Assembly (NCBI GenBank): GCA_042663485.1
Contig: JBHTAF010000002.1
Reading direction: 5' to 3' (one strand)
DNA from: Natronosalvus sp042663485
GTDB lineage: Archaea; Halobacteriota; Halobacteria; Halobacteriales; Natrialbaceae
Length of the DNA stretch: 64,000 nt
The notes beneath the pieces are model-generated. The model was not told where the DNA came from. It saw nothing but the letters and a program-made list of their open reading frames with translations, and did no database searches. The position numbers and the translations under genes are program-made. Shown one piece after another: positions 15,649 through 24,906 of this stretch. Every line of letters starts with the position of its first letter. Positions within the stretch are counted from its first letter, which is position 1.

Positions 15649-16434
15649 ATGCGGCGAAGACAGTACGTACTTGGAGCGGTCTCGCTCCCGGCTGCTTGTA
15701 CGGCGGGGTGTCTATCGCGTGTCTCAACACTAGACGACCGGTCTGACTTGACGCCTGGCGACGACCGAGACGTCGAGACGGTTGCCACAGCGACGTTCGA
15801 CGAGGATATAACGCCACTTTGTACCGAAGGCGAATCCCTCGGTTCAAGCGTTGACGGGTGGTTCGCGGACGTCGTTACCGATCACGAATTTTTCCGAGAC
15901 ACCGAGAGCGGTCGATACGGTGTTCGTGGTCGAATTGAGTGGGAAACGGGGAATATTCCAAGGATTCGAGCGGAGTTTTCCGACGGTTCACGCGGATCGG
16001 ATCGAGGTTTTGGCGTTGATGAGGACGAGACGTATTTGTTCACGGTGGTGAGTGCTGAGGGAGATCCTGACGCGATAGACGGGTACACACTCACCATTGA
16101 TGGCGGTGGGGTCGAGGATATCGGGACCGTTCCAGAGGAGTACGCGACAATCGATGGGGACTGGGGCCAGATTGGAACGTACGATGACGCACCGGTGTAT
16201 GGATACGTTGGGACAGTTTCCAACGATCACACGAAGGACGTCACGCTCTACCCATACCTGAAGGCGTACCTCGATGAGACGACAGTGGCCTACGCTGAAC
16301 GAAGTACAGAATTTGGTATCGATCTATCTCCGGGAGACACACGAACGGTCTACTTCCCCTATCTACGGTGCGACCCCGCGAAAATTGACCACGTTGAAGG
16401 ATGGCTCGAGTGGGGCACGATGAATAACCCGTAG
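15649..16434 (+). CDS. Putative secreted lipoprotein, unknown function
   Basis: A 261-residue protein with a Tat/lipoprotein-like N-terminus: MRRRQYVLGAVSLPAACTAG followed by the Cys of TAGC, a plausible lipobox. The mature part is acidic and beta-rich (for example YTLTIDGGGVEDIGTVPEE and NDHTKDVTLYPYLKAYLDE), which would suit an extracellular Ig-like or carbohydrate-binding fold, but no named domain is recognised. Codon usage is clearly weaker in G/C third positions than in neighbours, and the gene stands alone between an IS-like hairpin and the nuclease gene. These signs suggest acquisition by transfer. Confidence 0.65.
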   Translation: MRRRQYVLGAVSLPAACTAGCLSRVSTLDDRSDLTPGDDRDVETVATATFDEDITPLCTEGESLGSSVDGWFADVVTDHEFFRDTESGRYGVRGRIEWETGNIPRIRAEFSDGSRGSDRGFGVDEDETYLFTVVSAEGDPDAIDGYTLTIDGGGVEDIGTVPEEYATIDGDWGQIGTYDDAPVYGYVGTVSNDHTKDVTLYPYLKAYLDETTVAYAERSTEFGIDLSPGDTRTVYFPYLRCDPAKIDHVEGWLEWGTMNNP

Positions 16435-16578
16435 CCAGTCACATCCGGAGAGACATAGACTGAGTATTGCTCAGATGTCCCCCTCAATATCGCTGGTTAC
16501 TTCTCGTGGGGTTCAATCCGGACGCAACTCGACCGGATCGCCGGAGCCAAATCGCTCGAGTCCCCAGACAGAGTAGAG

Positions 16579-17820
16579 ATGCACCTCGAGTTTCTCGGTG
16601 GGGCCCGCGAGATCGGTCGGAGCGCCCTCCTGGTGGACGATTCTCTGCTACTCGATTTCGGAATGGACTCGGGGAATCCGCCCGCGTTCCCGCTCCGGGA
16701 ACCCGACCCGGACGCCGTCGTCGTCTCCCACGGCCACCTCGATCACGTCGGGACCCTTCCCGCGCTGCTGTCGGGCGACGCTCGCCCGCCGATCCATTGG
16801 ACCCAGCCCAGCTCCGACCTCGCGATGGTGCTGGCTCGAGATACGCTGAAACTCCACGGCGGGAGCTACGACTGTCCGTTCACCGAGGCCGAACTCGCCC
16901 GCCTGACGCAGGTCTCGGAGACCCACGGCTACGAGGAATCGTTCGAGGCCGCAGGTTACGAGGTGACGTTCTTTGACGCCGGTCACGTCCCCGGGAGCGC
17001 CCACGTTCTGGTAGATGACGGGGATACCCGCCTGCTCTACACCGGCGACTTCCACACCGAAGACCAGCACCTCCTGGCGGGGACGACCGCCCGTCCCGAC
17101 GCCGACGTCGTCGTCTGTGAGAGCACGTACGCCGACACGACCCGTCCCCCGCGGGCGGATATCGAGCGCGCATTCGTCGACAGTCTCAAAACGACGATCT
17201 GGGAAGGTGGCACGGTCGTCGTCCCCGCCTTCGGCATCGGCCGTACCCAGGAAGTGATGTGCATCTGCGCCGAACACGACCTCGAGTGTTACGTCGACGG
17301 GATGGGCACTCGCGTCGCCGACCTGTTCTTGCGCCCGCGAAATCGCGACTTCCTGCGAGACCCCGACGAACTGCGCCGGGCGAAAGGGAACGCCCGGTTC
17401 GTCGACGGCCGAGACGGCCAGCGAAAACGCATCGCCGACCAGAACACCGTCATCGTGACGACCAGCGGGATGCTCCACGGCGGCCCGGCGATGACCTACG
17501 TCCCCGCAATCCGAAGCCACCCGGCGAACAAGATCGCCATGACGGGCTACCAGGTCGAGGGCACGCCCGGCCGGGACCTCCTCGAGACCGGCAGCGCCGA
17601 AATCGACGGCCGGGTGATGCCCGTCAGCGCCCAGGTCGAGCAGTACGACTTCTCGGCCCACGCCGACCGGGCGGGGCTCGAGTCGTTCCTCAAGTCCTAC
17701 CGCGATTCGCAGGTGCTCGTAAACCACGGGGATCGCTGTGAGTGGTTCGCCGAGGAACTCCGGGCCGACGGCTTCGACGCGTCCGCCCCCGAGCTGGGCG
17801 AGCGCGTAGTCCTCGAGTAG
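16579..17820 (+). CDS. Metallo-beta-lactamase/beta-CASP nuclease (aRNase J/CPSF-like)
   Basis: A 413-residue cytosolic RNase of the beta-CASP branch. The MBL zinc motif is SHGHLDHVG (residues about 50-58), with further ligands in DAGHVPGSAH and the TGDF Asp. The beta-CASP part includes VVVPAFGIGRTQEVM, TTSGMLHGGP and the C-terminal SAHADR motif near residue 356, plus VNHGD. Length is shorter than KH-containing archaeal CPSF1 proteins, and there is no N-terminal KH domain, so this is the CPSF2-like or RNase J-like subgroup. The role would be RNA 5' or 3' processing. It converges on the nucleoside importer operon. Confidence 0.9.
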   Translation: MHLEFLGGAREIGRSALLVDDSLLLDFGMDSGNPPAFPLREPDPDAVVVSHGHLDHVGTLPALLSGDARPPIHWTQPSSDLAMVLARDTLKLHGGSYDCPFTEAELARLTQVSETHGYEESFEAAGYEVTFFDAGHVPGSAHVLVDDGDTRLLYTGDFHTEDQHLLAGTTARPDADVVVCESTYADTTRPPRADIERAFVDSLKTTIWEGGTVVVPAFGIGRTQEVMCICAEHDLECYVDGMGTRVADLFLRPRNRDFLRDPDELRRAKGNARFVDGRDGQRKRIADQNTVIVTTSGMLHGGPAMTYVPAIRSHPANKIAMTGYQVEGTPGRDLLETGSAEIDGRVMPVSAQVEQYDFSAHADRAGLESFLKSYRDSQVLVNHGDRCEWFAEELRADGFDASAPELGERVVLE

Positions 17821-17854
17821 AAAGAGTGCGAACTGCTCGGTCGACGTCCAGAGA

Positions 17855-18937
17855 TCACTCCTCGGACTCGTAGGGTTCGCCGACGGAGGAGGGAACCTGC
17901 GTCTTCCCCCAACCCGTGAGGACCACGATGACGACGACGTACGGCAGCAGCCCCAGCAGCTTCGAGGAGGCCTCGATGTTGAGCGTCTGGAACTGGCCTT
18001 GCAACATGTCGACGCCGCCGAAGAGGAGGGCCGCGGCGGCCGCTCCGAGCGGGTTGTAGTTGCCGAACAGGTAGGCGACGATGCCGAGCCAACCGCGACC
18101 GTCGACCATCGTCTGCCCGGTTCCGACGAACGACGAACTGTGTGCGAGAAGCACCGCGCCGCCGAGGCCGGCCAGTCCACCGGAGAAGATCACCGTCGCG
18201 TAGCGGACGCGATTGACGTCGATACCGGCGGTGTCGAGCGCCTCCGGATTCTCGCCCGCTGCCTGGATCCAGTAGCCGTACTGCGTGCGGTAGAGGAAGA
18301 TCCACGCCCCGACCGCGACGAGGACGGTGAGCCAGACCAGCGGCGACTGGTCGAAGACGACCCGGCCGAGGAAGGGAATTTCGCTGAGTCCCGGGATCGT
18401 CAACCGCCCGACGCCGGGGAGGCGCGGACTGTTTCTGCTCCCCCAGATGACGGCCGCCGTGAACGGCACGAGACCGAGGCCGATGAACCAGACCCCCAGT
18501 CCGGCCACGATCTGATCCGCCTTGTACCGGATCAACAATACGGCGAAGAGCACGGCCAGACCCATCGTGAGCAGGACCGAAATAACGATCCCGACCCAGG
18601 CGTGGACGGCCCCGCCGGCGCCGACGAAGTACGTCGCGGCGGCGGCGAAGAAGGCGCCGAAGATCATGAACCCCTCGAGCCCGATGTTGAACACGCCACT
18701 TTTCTCCGCGTACAGCCCGCCAATCGCCGCGAGCGTGATGGGGGCGGCCATCTCCATCGACCGGGCGACGTAGCCCGGCGTCACGATGCTGGCGAGGGTC
18801 TCGAGGCCGTCGGACAGCACCTCGGCGAGCGGAACGTCGAAGACGACGGCCCCGAGGACCCCGAGGGCTGCCAGCACGACGAGCACGAGGCCGACGAGTC
18901 GGACGCCGCGGTGACGAGCGTACTCGAGGCCGCTCAT
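17855..18937 (-). CDS. Nucleoside-type ABC transporter permease 2 (BMP-linked)
   Basis: A 360-residue inner-membrane permease with about ten hydrophobic segments. The GLYAEKSGVFNIGLEGFMIFG region near residues 72-92 is characteristic of the RbsC/YufQ-type permeases (BPD_transp_2) that import nucleosides. It is the last gene of a four-gene minus-strand operon (binding lipoprotein, ATPase, permease 1, permease 2). Its ATG overlaps the stop of permease 1 by 4 nt. The C-terminal tail (QVPSSVGEPYESEE) is acidic and cytosolic. Confidence 0.92.
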   Translation of the reverse strand: MSGLEYARHRGVRLVGLVLVVLAALGVLGAVVFDVPLAEVLSDGLETLASIVTPGYVARSMEMAAPITLAAIGGLYAEKSGVFNIGLEGFMIFGAFFAAAATYFVGAGGAVHAWVGIVISVLLTMGLAVLFAVLLIRYKADQIVAGLGVWFIGLGLVPFTAAVIWGSRNSPRLPGVGRLTIPGLSEIPFLGRVVFDQSPLVWLTVLVAVGAWIFLYRTQYGYWIQAAGENPEALDTAGIDVNRVRYATVIFSGGLAGLGGAVLLAHSSSFVGTGQTMVDGRGWLGIVAYLFGNYNPLGAAAAALLFGGVDMLQGQFQTLNIEASSKLLGLLPYVVVIVVLTGWGKTQVPSSVGEPYESEE

Positions 18938-20067
18938 CGCTCGTCACCACCGAGACCGGCTCGCTTGGCAGCCATTCGGAACAGCTCCGGCGCGGCCACG
19001 AAGACGATGACGATGCCGACGATGCCGTCGATCAGCTGGACGGGCACGTCGCTGTAGGTCTGGATGTACGAACTCGAGGAGTTGAGCCCGCCGAACAACA
19101 GCCCGGCCGGCACGACCCCGAGCGGATTGTTCGCGGCGAGCAGGCTGACGGCGATCGCGTCGTAGCCGTAGGTGTGGATGCTGGCCGGTTCGATGAACCG
19201 CCCCTGGAACATGATGACGTAGACCGCGCTCGCGAGCCCGGCGACGGCCCCGGAAAACGTCATCGTCGCGACGATCGTCCGTTTCGCATCGACGCCGGAG
19301 TACACCGCCGCCCCGGCCTGGTAGCCGCTGGTCACCATGTCGTACCCGATCCCCGTTCGCGTCATCGCGATAGCGACGACCGCGACGAGCGCGAGCGTCA
19401 GGACGAGGCCGATCACCGAGAACCCCGAATCGCCGAAGACGATCGGCGGGAGGCCGACGTGGTCCGGGAGCCGTTCGGTTTGCACGTTCGTCGATCCCTC
19501 CGCCCGGAGCGGGTTCGTGAGCAGCCAGCTGACGACGCCGATCGCGATGAAGTTCAGCATAATCGTCGTGATGATCTCGTTCGCGTCGGCGTATGCCTTC
19601 AACACGCCGGGAAGCGCTCCGTAGAGGCCGCCGCCGACGGCGGCGGCGACCGTGCCGACGAGCATCAGGCCGATTCCGCCGACGGCACCGGTTGGCAAGA
19701 ACGGGGCCGTCCAGAGGATCGACACGGTGCAGAACAGGCCGCCGACGACGAACTGTCCCTGCACGCCGATGTTGAACACGCCGGCTCTGAACGCGATCGC
19801 CACGGCGACGCCCGTCAGGATGAAGAACGTCGAGAGTCGCAACGTCCGCGCCAGGATGCGCTCGCTGCCGAGCGCGCCGACGATCAGGTTGTTCAGGAAC
19901 ATGATCGGACTGTACCCGGCGGCGGCTACGATCAGCAGGCCGATGAAAATCGCCGTCGTGACCGACGCGAGGGCGATCCCGAGTCGTTCCAGGACCGTCG
20001 CCTGGAGGAGCCGACCAGCGACGCGGTCCGCCAGCGATCGAGTGCCGCTTTCGTCGGCCGAACTCAT
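18934..20067 (-). CDS. Nucleoside-type ABC transporter permease 1 (BMP-linked)
   Basis: A 377-residue permease of the same BPD_transp_2 family as its neighbour, with the marker segment FRAGVFNIGVQGQFVVGG near residues 94-111 and a further conserved stretch YGYDAIAVSLLAANNPLG near residue 310. It should pair with the 17855-18937 permease as the membrane channel of the importer. It overlaps both neighbours by 4 nt, the ATPase gene upstream and permease 2 downstream, which indicates translational coupling across the operon. Confidence 0.92.
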   Translation of the reverse strand: MSSADESGTRSLADRVAGRLLQATVLERLGIALASVTTAIFIGLLIVAAAGYSPIMFLNNLIVGALGSERILARTLRLSTFFILTGVAVAIAFRAGVFNIGVQGQFVVGGLFCTVSILWTAPFLPTGAVGGIGLMLVGTVAAAVGGGLYGALPGVLKAYADANEIITTIMLNFIAIGVVSWLLTNPLRAEGSTNVQTERLPDHVGLPPIVFGDSGFSVIGLVLTLALVAVVAIAMTRTGIGYDMVTSGYQAGAAVYSGVDAKRTIVATMTFSGAVAGLASAVYVIMFQGRFIEPASIHTYGYDAIAVSLLAANNPLGVVPAGLLFGGLNSSSSYIQTYSDVPVQLIDGIVGIVIVFVAAPELFRMAAKRAGLGGDER

Positions 20068-21638
20068 GGCTGGACCTCGCTGTCGGGCTCCGACAGCTCG
20101 TTCTGGTCGGCGAGGCGCTGGCCCGCCATCAGGAGGCCGAGTTCCTCCTCGGTGACCGCGGCCGGGTCGACGGTGTCGATGAACGACCCTTCGTACATGA
20201 CCGCGGTTCGGTCCGAAAGTTTCTGGATTTCCTCGAGCTTCGACGAGACGAGAACGATCGCCAGTCCCTCGTCCCTGAGTTCGATCAGTCGGTTGTGAAT
20301 GAATTCGATCGACCCGATGTCGACGCCGCGAGTCGGATGCGAGGCGATCAACAGCGATGGATTATGTCCGACCTCTCGGCCGACGATGAACTTCTGCTGG
20401 TTCCCGCCGGACAGCGACGCCGCCCTGGTGTCGGCGTCGGGCGGTTGCACGTCGAACTCCGCGATGATCTCCTCGGTGTGGTCACGGACGTGCGCCCAGT
20501 CGATAAATCCGTTTTTCGCGAACGGCTCGATGGTCTGATTGCCGAGCAGTCCGTTCCGGACCAGGTCGTAGTCCATCACCAGCCCCTCGGCGTGGCGGTC
20601 CTCGGGAATGTAGGCGATGCCCGCCTCGATGCGGTCGCGTCGCGACAGCGTGGTGATGTCGTCGCCGTCGAATCGGATCGCTCCCGAATCGGGCGTCCGG
20701 AGTCCGGTGAGGGCTTCGACGAGTTCGGTCTGGCCGTTTCCCTGCACGCCGGCGATGCCGAGGATCTCGCCCTCCCGGACCTGAAGGCCGACTCCGGAGA
20801 CTTTCTCGAGCCCGCGGTCGCCCGTGACCCGTAACTCCTCGACCTCGAGGAGCGGTGATCCCGGGGTGGTCTCACGAGGTTCGCGATCGAACAGCACCTC
20901 GCGGCCGACCATCATCTGGGCCAGCTCCTGCTCGGAGGTGTCCGACGCGGGGACGGTGCCGACCGCCTTTCCGTCGCGGAGAACGGTGATGTCGTCGGCG
21001 ATCGCCATGACTTCGTCGAGCTTGTGCGAGATGAAGATGAGCGAGCGACCGTCCGCTCTGAGGTCCTCCATGACGGCCATCAGCCCGTCGACTTCCTGTG
21101 GCGTGAGGACGGCCGTCGGTTCGTCGAGAATGAGGACGTCCGCCCCCCGGTAGAGGCTCTTGACGATTTCGACGCGCTGTCTCGTCCCGAGGTCGAGGTC
21201 CTGGATCGGGGTGTCGAGGTGGTCGGCGACCTCGAACCCGTAGCGGTCGCTGATAGCTTCGATCGACTCTCGTGCGGCCTCCTCGTCGACGAATCCGTTC
21301 TCGACGGGTTCGTGGCCGAGGATGACGTTCTGGAGGACGGTCATCGGCTCGACGAGCTGAAAGTGCTGGTGGATCATGCCGATTCCCGCGTCCATGGCGT
21401 CGCGGGGGGTGTCGATCGTCCGTTGCTCGCCGTCGATAACGATCGTCCCCTCGTCCTGATCGTAGAGTCCGTAGAGGACGCTCATCAGCGTCGTCTTCCC
21501 GGAGCCGTTTTCGCCGAGGAGGGCGTGAATCGAGCCGGCCTCAAGCGTGAAGTCGACGCGGTCGTTGGCGACGACGTCGCCAAACCGTTTCGTGATCCCC
21601 TCGAGTCGGACGGCCGGTGGTGGGTTGTGCGAAGTCAT
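20064..21638 (-). CDS. Nucleoside-type ABC transporter ATPase (two ABC domains)
   Basis: A 524-residue protein with tandem ABC domains, as in RbsA/YufO. The first domain is intact: GENGSGKTT at about residues 39-47, LGTRQRVEIVK, LILDEPTAVL and the SHKLDE switch. The second has a degenerate Walker A (GVQGNGQTE, without the Lys) but keeps LSGGNQQKFIVGRE; its Walker B reads LLIASHPTRGVD. One active and one regulatory site is normal for this subfamily. It is upstream of both permease genes, with which it forms one minus-strand operon, and 54 nt downstream of the binding protein gene. Confidence 0.93.
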   Translation of the reverse strand: MTSHNPPPAVRLEGITKRFGDVVANDRVDFTLEAGSIHALLGENGSGKTTLMSVLYGLYDQDEGTIVIDGEQRTIDTPRDAMDAGIGMIHQHFQLVEPMTVLQNVILGHEPVENGFVDEEAARESIEAISDRYGFEVADHLDTPIQDLDLGTRQRVEIVKSLYRGADVLILDEPTAVLTPQEVDGLMAVMEDLRADGRSLIFISHKLDEVMAIADDITVLRDGKAVGTVPASDTSEQELAQMMVGREVLFDREPRETTPGSPLLEVEELRVTGDRGLEKVSGVGLQVREGEILGIAGVQGNGQTELVEALTGLRTPDSGAIRFDGDDITTLSRRDRIEAGIAYIPEDRHAEGLVMDYDLVRNGLLGNQTIEPFAKNGFIDWAHVRDHTEEIIAEFDVQPPDADTRAASLSGGNQQKFIVGREVGHNPSLLIASHPTRGVDIGSIEFIHNRLIELRDEGLAIVLVSSKLEEIQKLSDRTAVMYEGSFIDTVDPAAVTEEELGLLMAGQRLADQNELSEPDSEVQP

Positions 21639-21692
21639 GAAGTGGTCAAAGAGATGAGAACGGAACGCCTGAGTGCACGGTCGTCCCGTCGA

Positions 21693-22802
21693 CTAGCATC
21701 CAGTCGGTCCGCATTCGAAGTCGATCTCGCCGTCGATAATGGCCTGCTTGGCGTCTTCAATGTTCTGATTGAGGGAGTCGGGCAAGCTGTCTTCGAACGC
21801 CTGCCCGGTCACCCAGTCGATCTGTCCGCCTTCGGTCGAGAGGTTCTGTTCGCCCTGAACGCTCTCCCAGTCGTCGTTGACGACGGCTTCTGCGACCGTG
21901 TAGGTGGCCTCGTTGAGGGCCTTGATGGCCGAGCCGAGAATCACGTCCTGGTAGCTGTCGAACGAGACCGACTGGTCGCTGTCGACGCCGAGCGCGAATC
22001 GACCGTTATCCTCGGCGGCCTGGAACGCCCCTTCACCGGCGGCCGAGGCCGCGTGCCAGACGATGTCGGCCCCGCTCTCGATCTGTGAGACGGCCTGGTC
22101 GTTGACTCCCGAGGGGTCGTTGAAGCTGCCGCCGTAACCAGTGAGCACCTCGATGCTGTCGTCGACCCAGTGGACGCCCTGTTCGTACGAGACCTGGAAC
22201 GCCTCGATCAACGGGATTTCCTCGCCACCGACGAAGCCGACGGTGTTCTCGTCGGGATTGGTCGAACTCCCCTCGTGTTCGATCTCCTCCTGGGTCAGCG
22301 TCCCGGCGCCGACACCGGCGAGGAACGACATCTCGTTGTTCATCTCGATCCACCCCGAGACGTTCTCCGCCTCGACGACGTTGTTGATGAGCATCCAGTT
22401 CACGTCCGGGTACTCCTGGGCATTCTCCTGGAGCGGCTCGGTGTGCTGGTCGGCGACCAGGACGATCAGATCCGGCTCGGATTCGGCGGCGTCAGCCTGG
22501 CGCTGGCCGTACTCGCCCTGGTTGGTCTCTTCGATCTGGTTAATGTCGATGTCCCACTCGTCGGCTGCTTGCTCCAGTCCCTCGAGCGCATTATCGTTGA
22601 ACGCCTGGTCGTCGAATCCCGCCGGGCTCGAGATGATGGTCATCTGGTACTCGGCGTCGCTTCCGCCGTTCCCGCCGATACACCCGGCGAGGGCCATCCC
22701 ACCGACGACTGCCCCCGATCGAAGGACAGAACGCCGATCGACCGGTACGGTTGTATTGCGCGACTCTCCAGACCCATCACGTCCACCAGTTCTGGAAAAC
22801 AT
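21693..22802 (-). CDS. BMP-family substrate-binding lipoprotein (nucleoside importer)
   Basis: A 369-residue secreted protein. After a short basic lead the twin-arginine DRRSVLRSGAVVGGMALAG precedes the lipobox Cys, so export by Tat and lipid anchoring are expected, as is usual in haloarchaea. The mature part follows the Bmp/PnrA family that binds purine nucleosides: PAGFDDQAFNDNALEGLEQA, then VADQHTEPLQ, and VWHAASAAGEGAFQAAEDNG. It is the first gene of the operon. A CTATAAA element on the plus strand (TTTATAG on the coding strand) lies about 26 nt upstream of the ATG. Confidence 0.92.
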   Translation of the reverse strand: MFSRTGGRDGSGESRNTTVPVDRRSVLRSGAVVGGMALAGCIGGNGGSDAEYQMTIISSPAGFDDQAFNDNALEGLEQAADEWDIDINQIEETNQGEYGQRQADAAESEPDLIVLVADQHTEPLQENAQEYPDVNWMLINNVVEAENVSGWIEMNNEMSFLAGVGAGTLTQEEIEHEGSSTNPDENTVGFVGGEEIPLIEAFQVSYEQGVHWVDDSIEVLTGYGGSFNDPSGVNDQAVSQIESGADIVWHAASAAGEGAFQAAEDNGRFALGVDSDQSVSFDSYQDVILGSAIKALNEATYTVAEAVVNDDWESVQGEQNLSTEGGQIDWVTGQAFEDSLPDSLNQNIEDAKQAIIDGEIDFECGPTGC

Positions 22803-23247
22803 GTCACTACCAGATATGGGACTCCTACTATAAAATCATTTAGACCCAACAGGTCACTCTTGCCGTTAAAAGAGCCGTATAGGGCAGAATTCAGATTGTA
22901 TTTTATATTCTGTATTCTTATTTATCGAAGTACTATAATATATGTTAGAGTGACTGATCGACACGTACAGTTGTGGTTGTGTCGGCAAATACAGACTAGA
23001 GATCAGTACCTTCAGCGGACCGAACGATCGTCGCGTAAGTTCCGCTAGTCCCTCCAAGCGTCGACTGACACGTGAAACCGGACGAACGCCATCGATTTCA
23101 CCCACCAATTCAGACTTGGAATGCCACTGGTGGCTTGATAGGGATCGATGTGGTGGCTTTCCTGATGACTACGCGCACACGACCCCACCGTTCGCCGAGA
23201 CATGCACGCCGACCCTCGAGTCTCGACGAGCAACACGGTGATCGCTG
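22803..23247. other. Gene-free spacer upstream of the BMP operon, with an AT-rich island
   Basis: No coding sequence is supported here. The part at 22891-22950 is far more AT-rich than the rest of the window (runs such as ATTTTATATTC and ATAATATATG). The remainder has ordinary composition. It separates the divergent BMP operon and flavodoxin gene and could hold regulatory sites. Confidence 0.5.
22828..22834 (-). promoter_or_regulatory. TATA box of the BMP importer operon
   Basis: TTTATAG on the minus strand lies about 26 nt upstream of the ATG at 22802. That spacing fits a leaderless or near-leaderless transcript. Confidence 0.55.
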
Positions 23248-23808
23248 ATGGGACGCATCCTCGTCGCCTACGGCTCGACTGAAGGGCAGACGGCCGCCAT
23301 CGCCGACCGGATCGGCGACGTACTCGCCGACGCCGGCCACGACCCGCTCGTAATCAGCACGAAACACCCGCCGCCCGAACTCTCGCTGTCGCGCTACGAC
23401 GGAGTCGTCGTTGCCGCGTCGGTCCACATGGGCAACCACCAGCCAGACGCCGTGTCGTTCGTCCGCGAGAATCTGGACGCACTCGAGCGCGTCCCCTCGG
23501 CGTTCGTCTCGGTGAGCCTGACAGCAGCGACCGACAGCGAGGACCCCGACCGAACCACGAACGAGTACGTCGACGACGTCCTCCAGGAGACCGGGTGGTC
23601 GCCGACGCGAACCCACCTCGTCGCCGGTGCGCTGAAATACCGCGAGTACGGACTGCTCACGCGCTTCATCGTGCGCCGCATCGCCGGCAAGGAGGGGCTG
23701 GCGACCGACACCAGTCGAGATCACGAGTACACTGACTGGGACGACATCGAGGCGTTCGTGTGCGAGTTCGCGACGCTTGTAGACGATCATAGCTCGAACG
23801 CCTCGTAA
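23248..23808 (+). CDS. Flavodoxin-domain protein (HemG-like)
   Basis: A 186-residue flavodoxin-fold protein. The FMN phosphate loop reads YGSTEGQTAAI near residues 8-18, followed by VVVAASVHMGNHQP, which matches the protoporphyrinogen oxidase HemG type flavodoxins, and VSVSLTAATDSEDPDRT. It is cytosolic, longer than plain flavodoxins and lacks a membrane anchor. In haloarchaea it may serve in haem synthesis or as a redox protein; this is inference. It is followed by a gene-poor stretch. Confidence 0.85.
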   Translation: MGRILVAYGSTEGQTAAIADRIGDVLADAGHDPLVISTKHPPPELSLSRYDGVVVAASVHMGNHQPDAVSFVRENLDALERVPSAFVSVSLTAATDSEDPDRTTNEYVDDVLQETGWSPTRTHLVAGALKYREYGLLTRFIVRRIAGKEGLATDTSRDHEYTDWDDIEAFVCEFATLVDDHSSNAS

Positions 23809-24547
23809 CTATTCATAACCGGACTGAGTATCCGGAAGAACGGTGAAGACGTGAGTTGGAGGCGGAACTAGGAAGACGTGTTTGAGCGGTCGATGGGAAC
23901 TCGAGATAGCGGTCAGTCACTGATAGTCGTCACTAGCGGGGAGAAGATGAGTAGGGAGTGGTTCGAAAACGTGGCGGAGATCGCCCGCTCAAATATTCAT
24001 AATCGGTTTCCATCTTGCGGTTTTCAAGTTGGTAGCCACTCGAAAGTGAAGCGAGACGAAGAGTGACTCGAATTGGGATCTCGAAACTGGGTTCGGCGGT
24101 GTCGAGCCTTTTCTGCGGAGATCACGTTCACCTACTCGAGTCGAACGGGTGGGCTCTCAGCGGGCTGTCTGAAAGTTCATAATCGGTTCTCTGCTATCGT
24201 TTTGAGGGTGGAACCAGCACTGTAATAGCCAGGAAGGCCGAGACGGCCTTTGAGAGAGAAAACGCGTACTAGAGGAGTTCTCGTGGCGGTTATTCCTGTC
24301 TGGCTGCTCGAGGCTTGGCTCTACGCAGCGAGTGCCGGCCACGAGACGGCTGCGCTCACCGCTCACTCTGTGTACCCGCCTCGAGAAAGGTAGATGCGCC
24401 CCAAACTGCCCGAGAGGCCCCATATTCGGAAATTGGAGTGTGGGCCACGTTCTTGAAGGAGCACTTTCCTATGTACGCTCCCATCGGCGATCTTCATAAT
24501 TGGCTTTGGGTCAGGATCGTAACGACTCTTCCGGACGAATTCCCCAA
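23809..24547 (+). repeat. Gene-poor stretch with four copies of a TTCATAAT-type motif
   Basis: No convincing gene is visible. The motif TTCATAATCGG or a near match occurs at 23812 (TTCATAACCGG), 23996, 24176 and 24493 (TTCATAATTGG). Spacings are about 184, 180 and 317 nt. The sequences between copies are only weakly alike, so these may be remnants of a degenerate repeat family. The composition is more AT-rich than the flanks. Confidence 0.4.
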
Positions 24548-24878
24548 TTATGAGTGAATTGAAGCGCGATAAGTCCAACCTCGCAAGCGCTGAGGTCCGG
24601 CTGAGACGTCAGCCGCGATTATGGCGGCAACTGTACCGATGCCGACAGCGATTGCGAACCCAGCGGCGCAAATGGCAGGGGTGGGCTGCACCGGGCCGCC
24701 GAACCTGAGGAGGACACCGGTTAACCAATTCAGGACGGAGACCGCTGGCAGCGCTACTACAAACCCAAGGAAGCCGCCGACCAACCACAACGCCCTGACC
24801 AGCGACCGCGATAAGTAGCAGCGACGAGGGGAGTCCAACAGCCAACCCAGTGACGACGCTCTGGTGCCCCGAAAACAT
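24548..24878 (-). pseudogene. Frameshifted small membrane protein gene
   Basis: On the minus strand an N-terminus MFSGHQSVVTGLAVGLPSSL begins at 24878. After LLLIA the frame degenerates, while the neighbouring frame continues as a sensible membrane protein: RSLVRALWLVGGFLGFVVAL, then NWLTGVLLRFGG and AICAAGFAIAVGIGTVAAII. Joining the two at about 24810 gives a roughly 100-residue protein with three hydrophobic segments. A single indel would explain it, either real or a sequencing error. Only 28 nt separate its start from the divergent gene at 24907. Confidence 0.6.
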
Positions 24879-24906
24879 TTTTCCGGCCGTCCGATGTCGA
24901 GCGCGT

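Noticed and set aside
23878..24066. 62-residue frame in the gene-poor stretch
   Set aside because: It has no recognisable domain, has poor G/C third-position bias and spans a copy of the TTCATAATCGG repeat.
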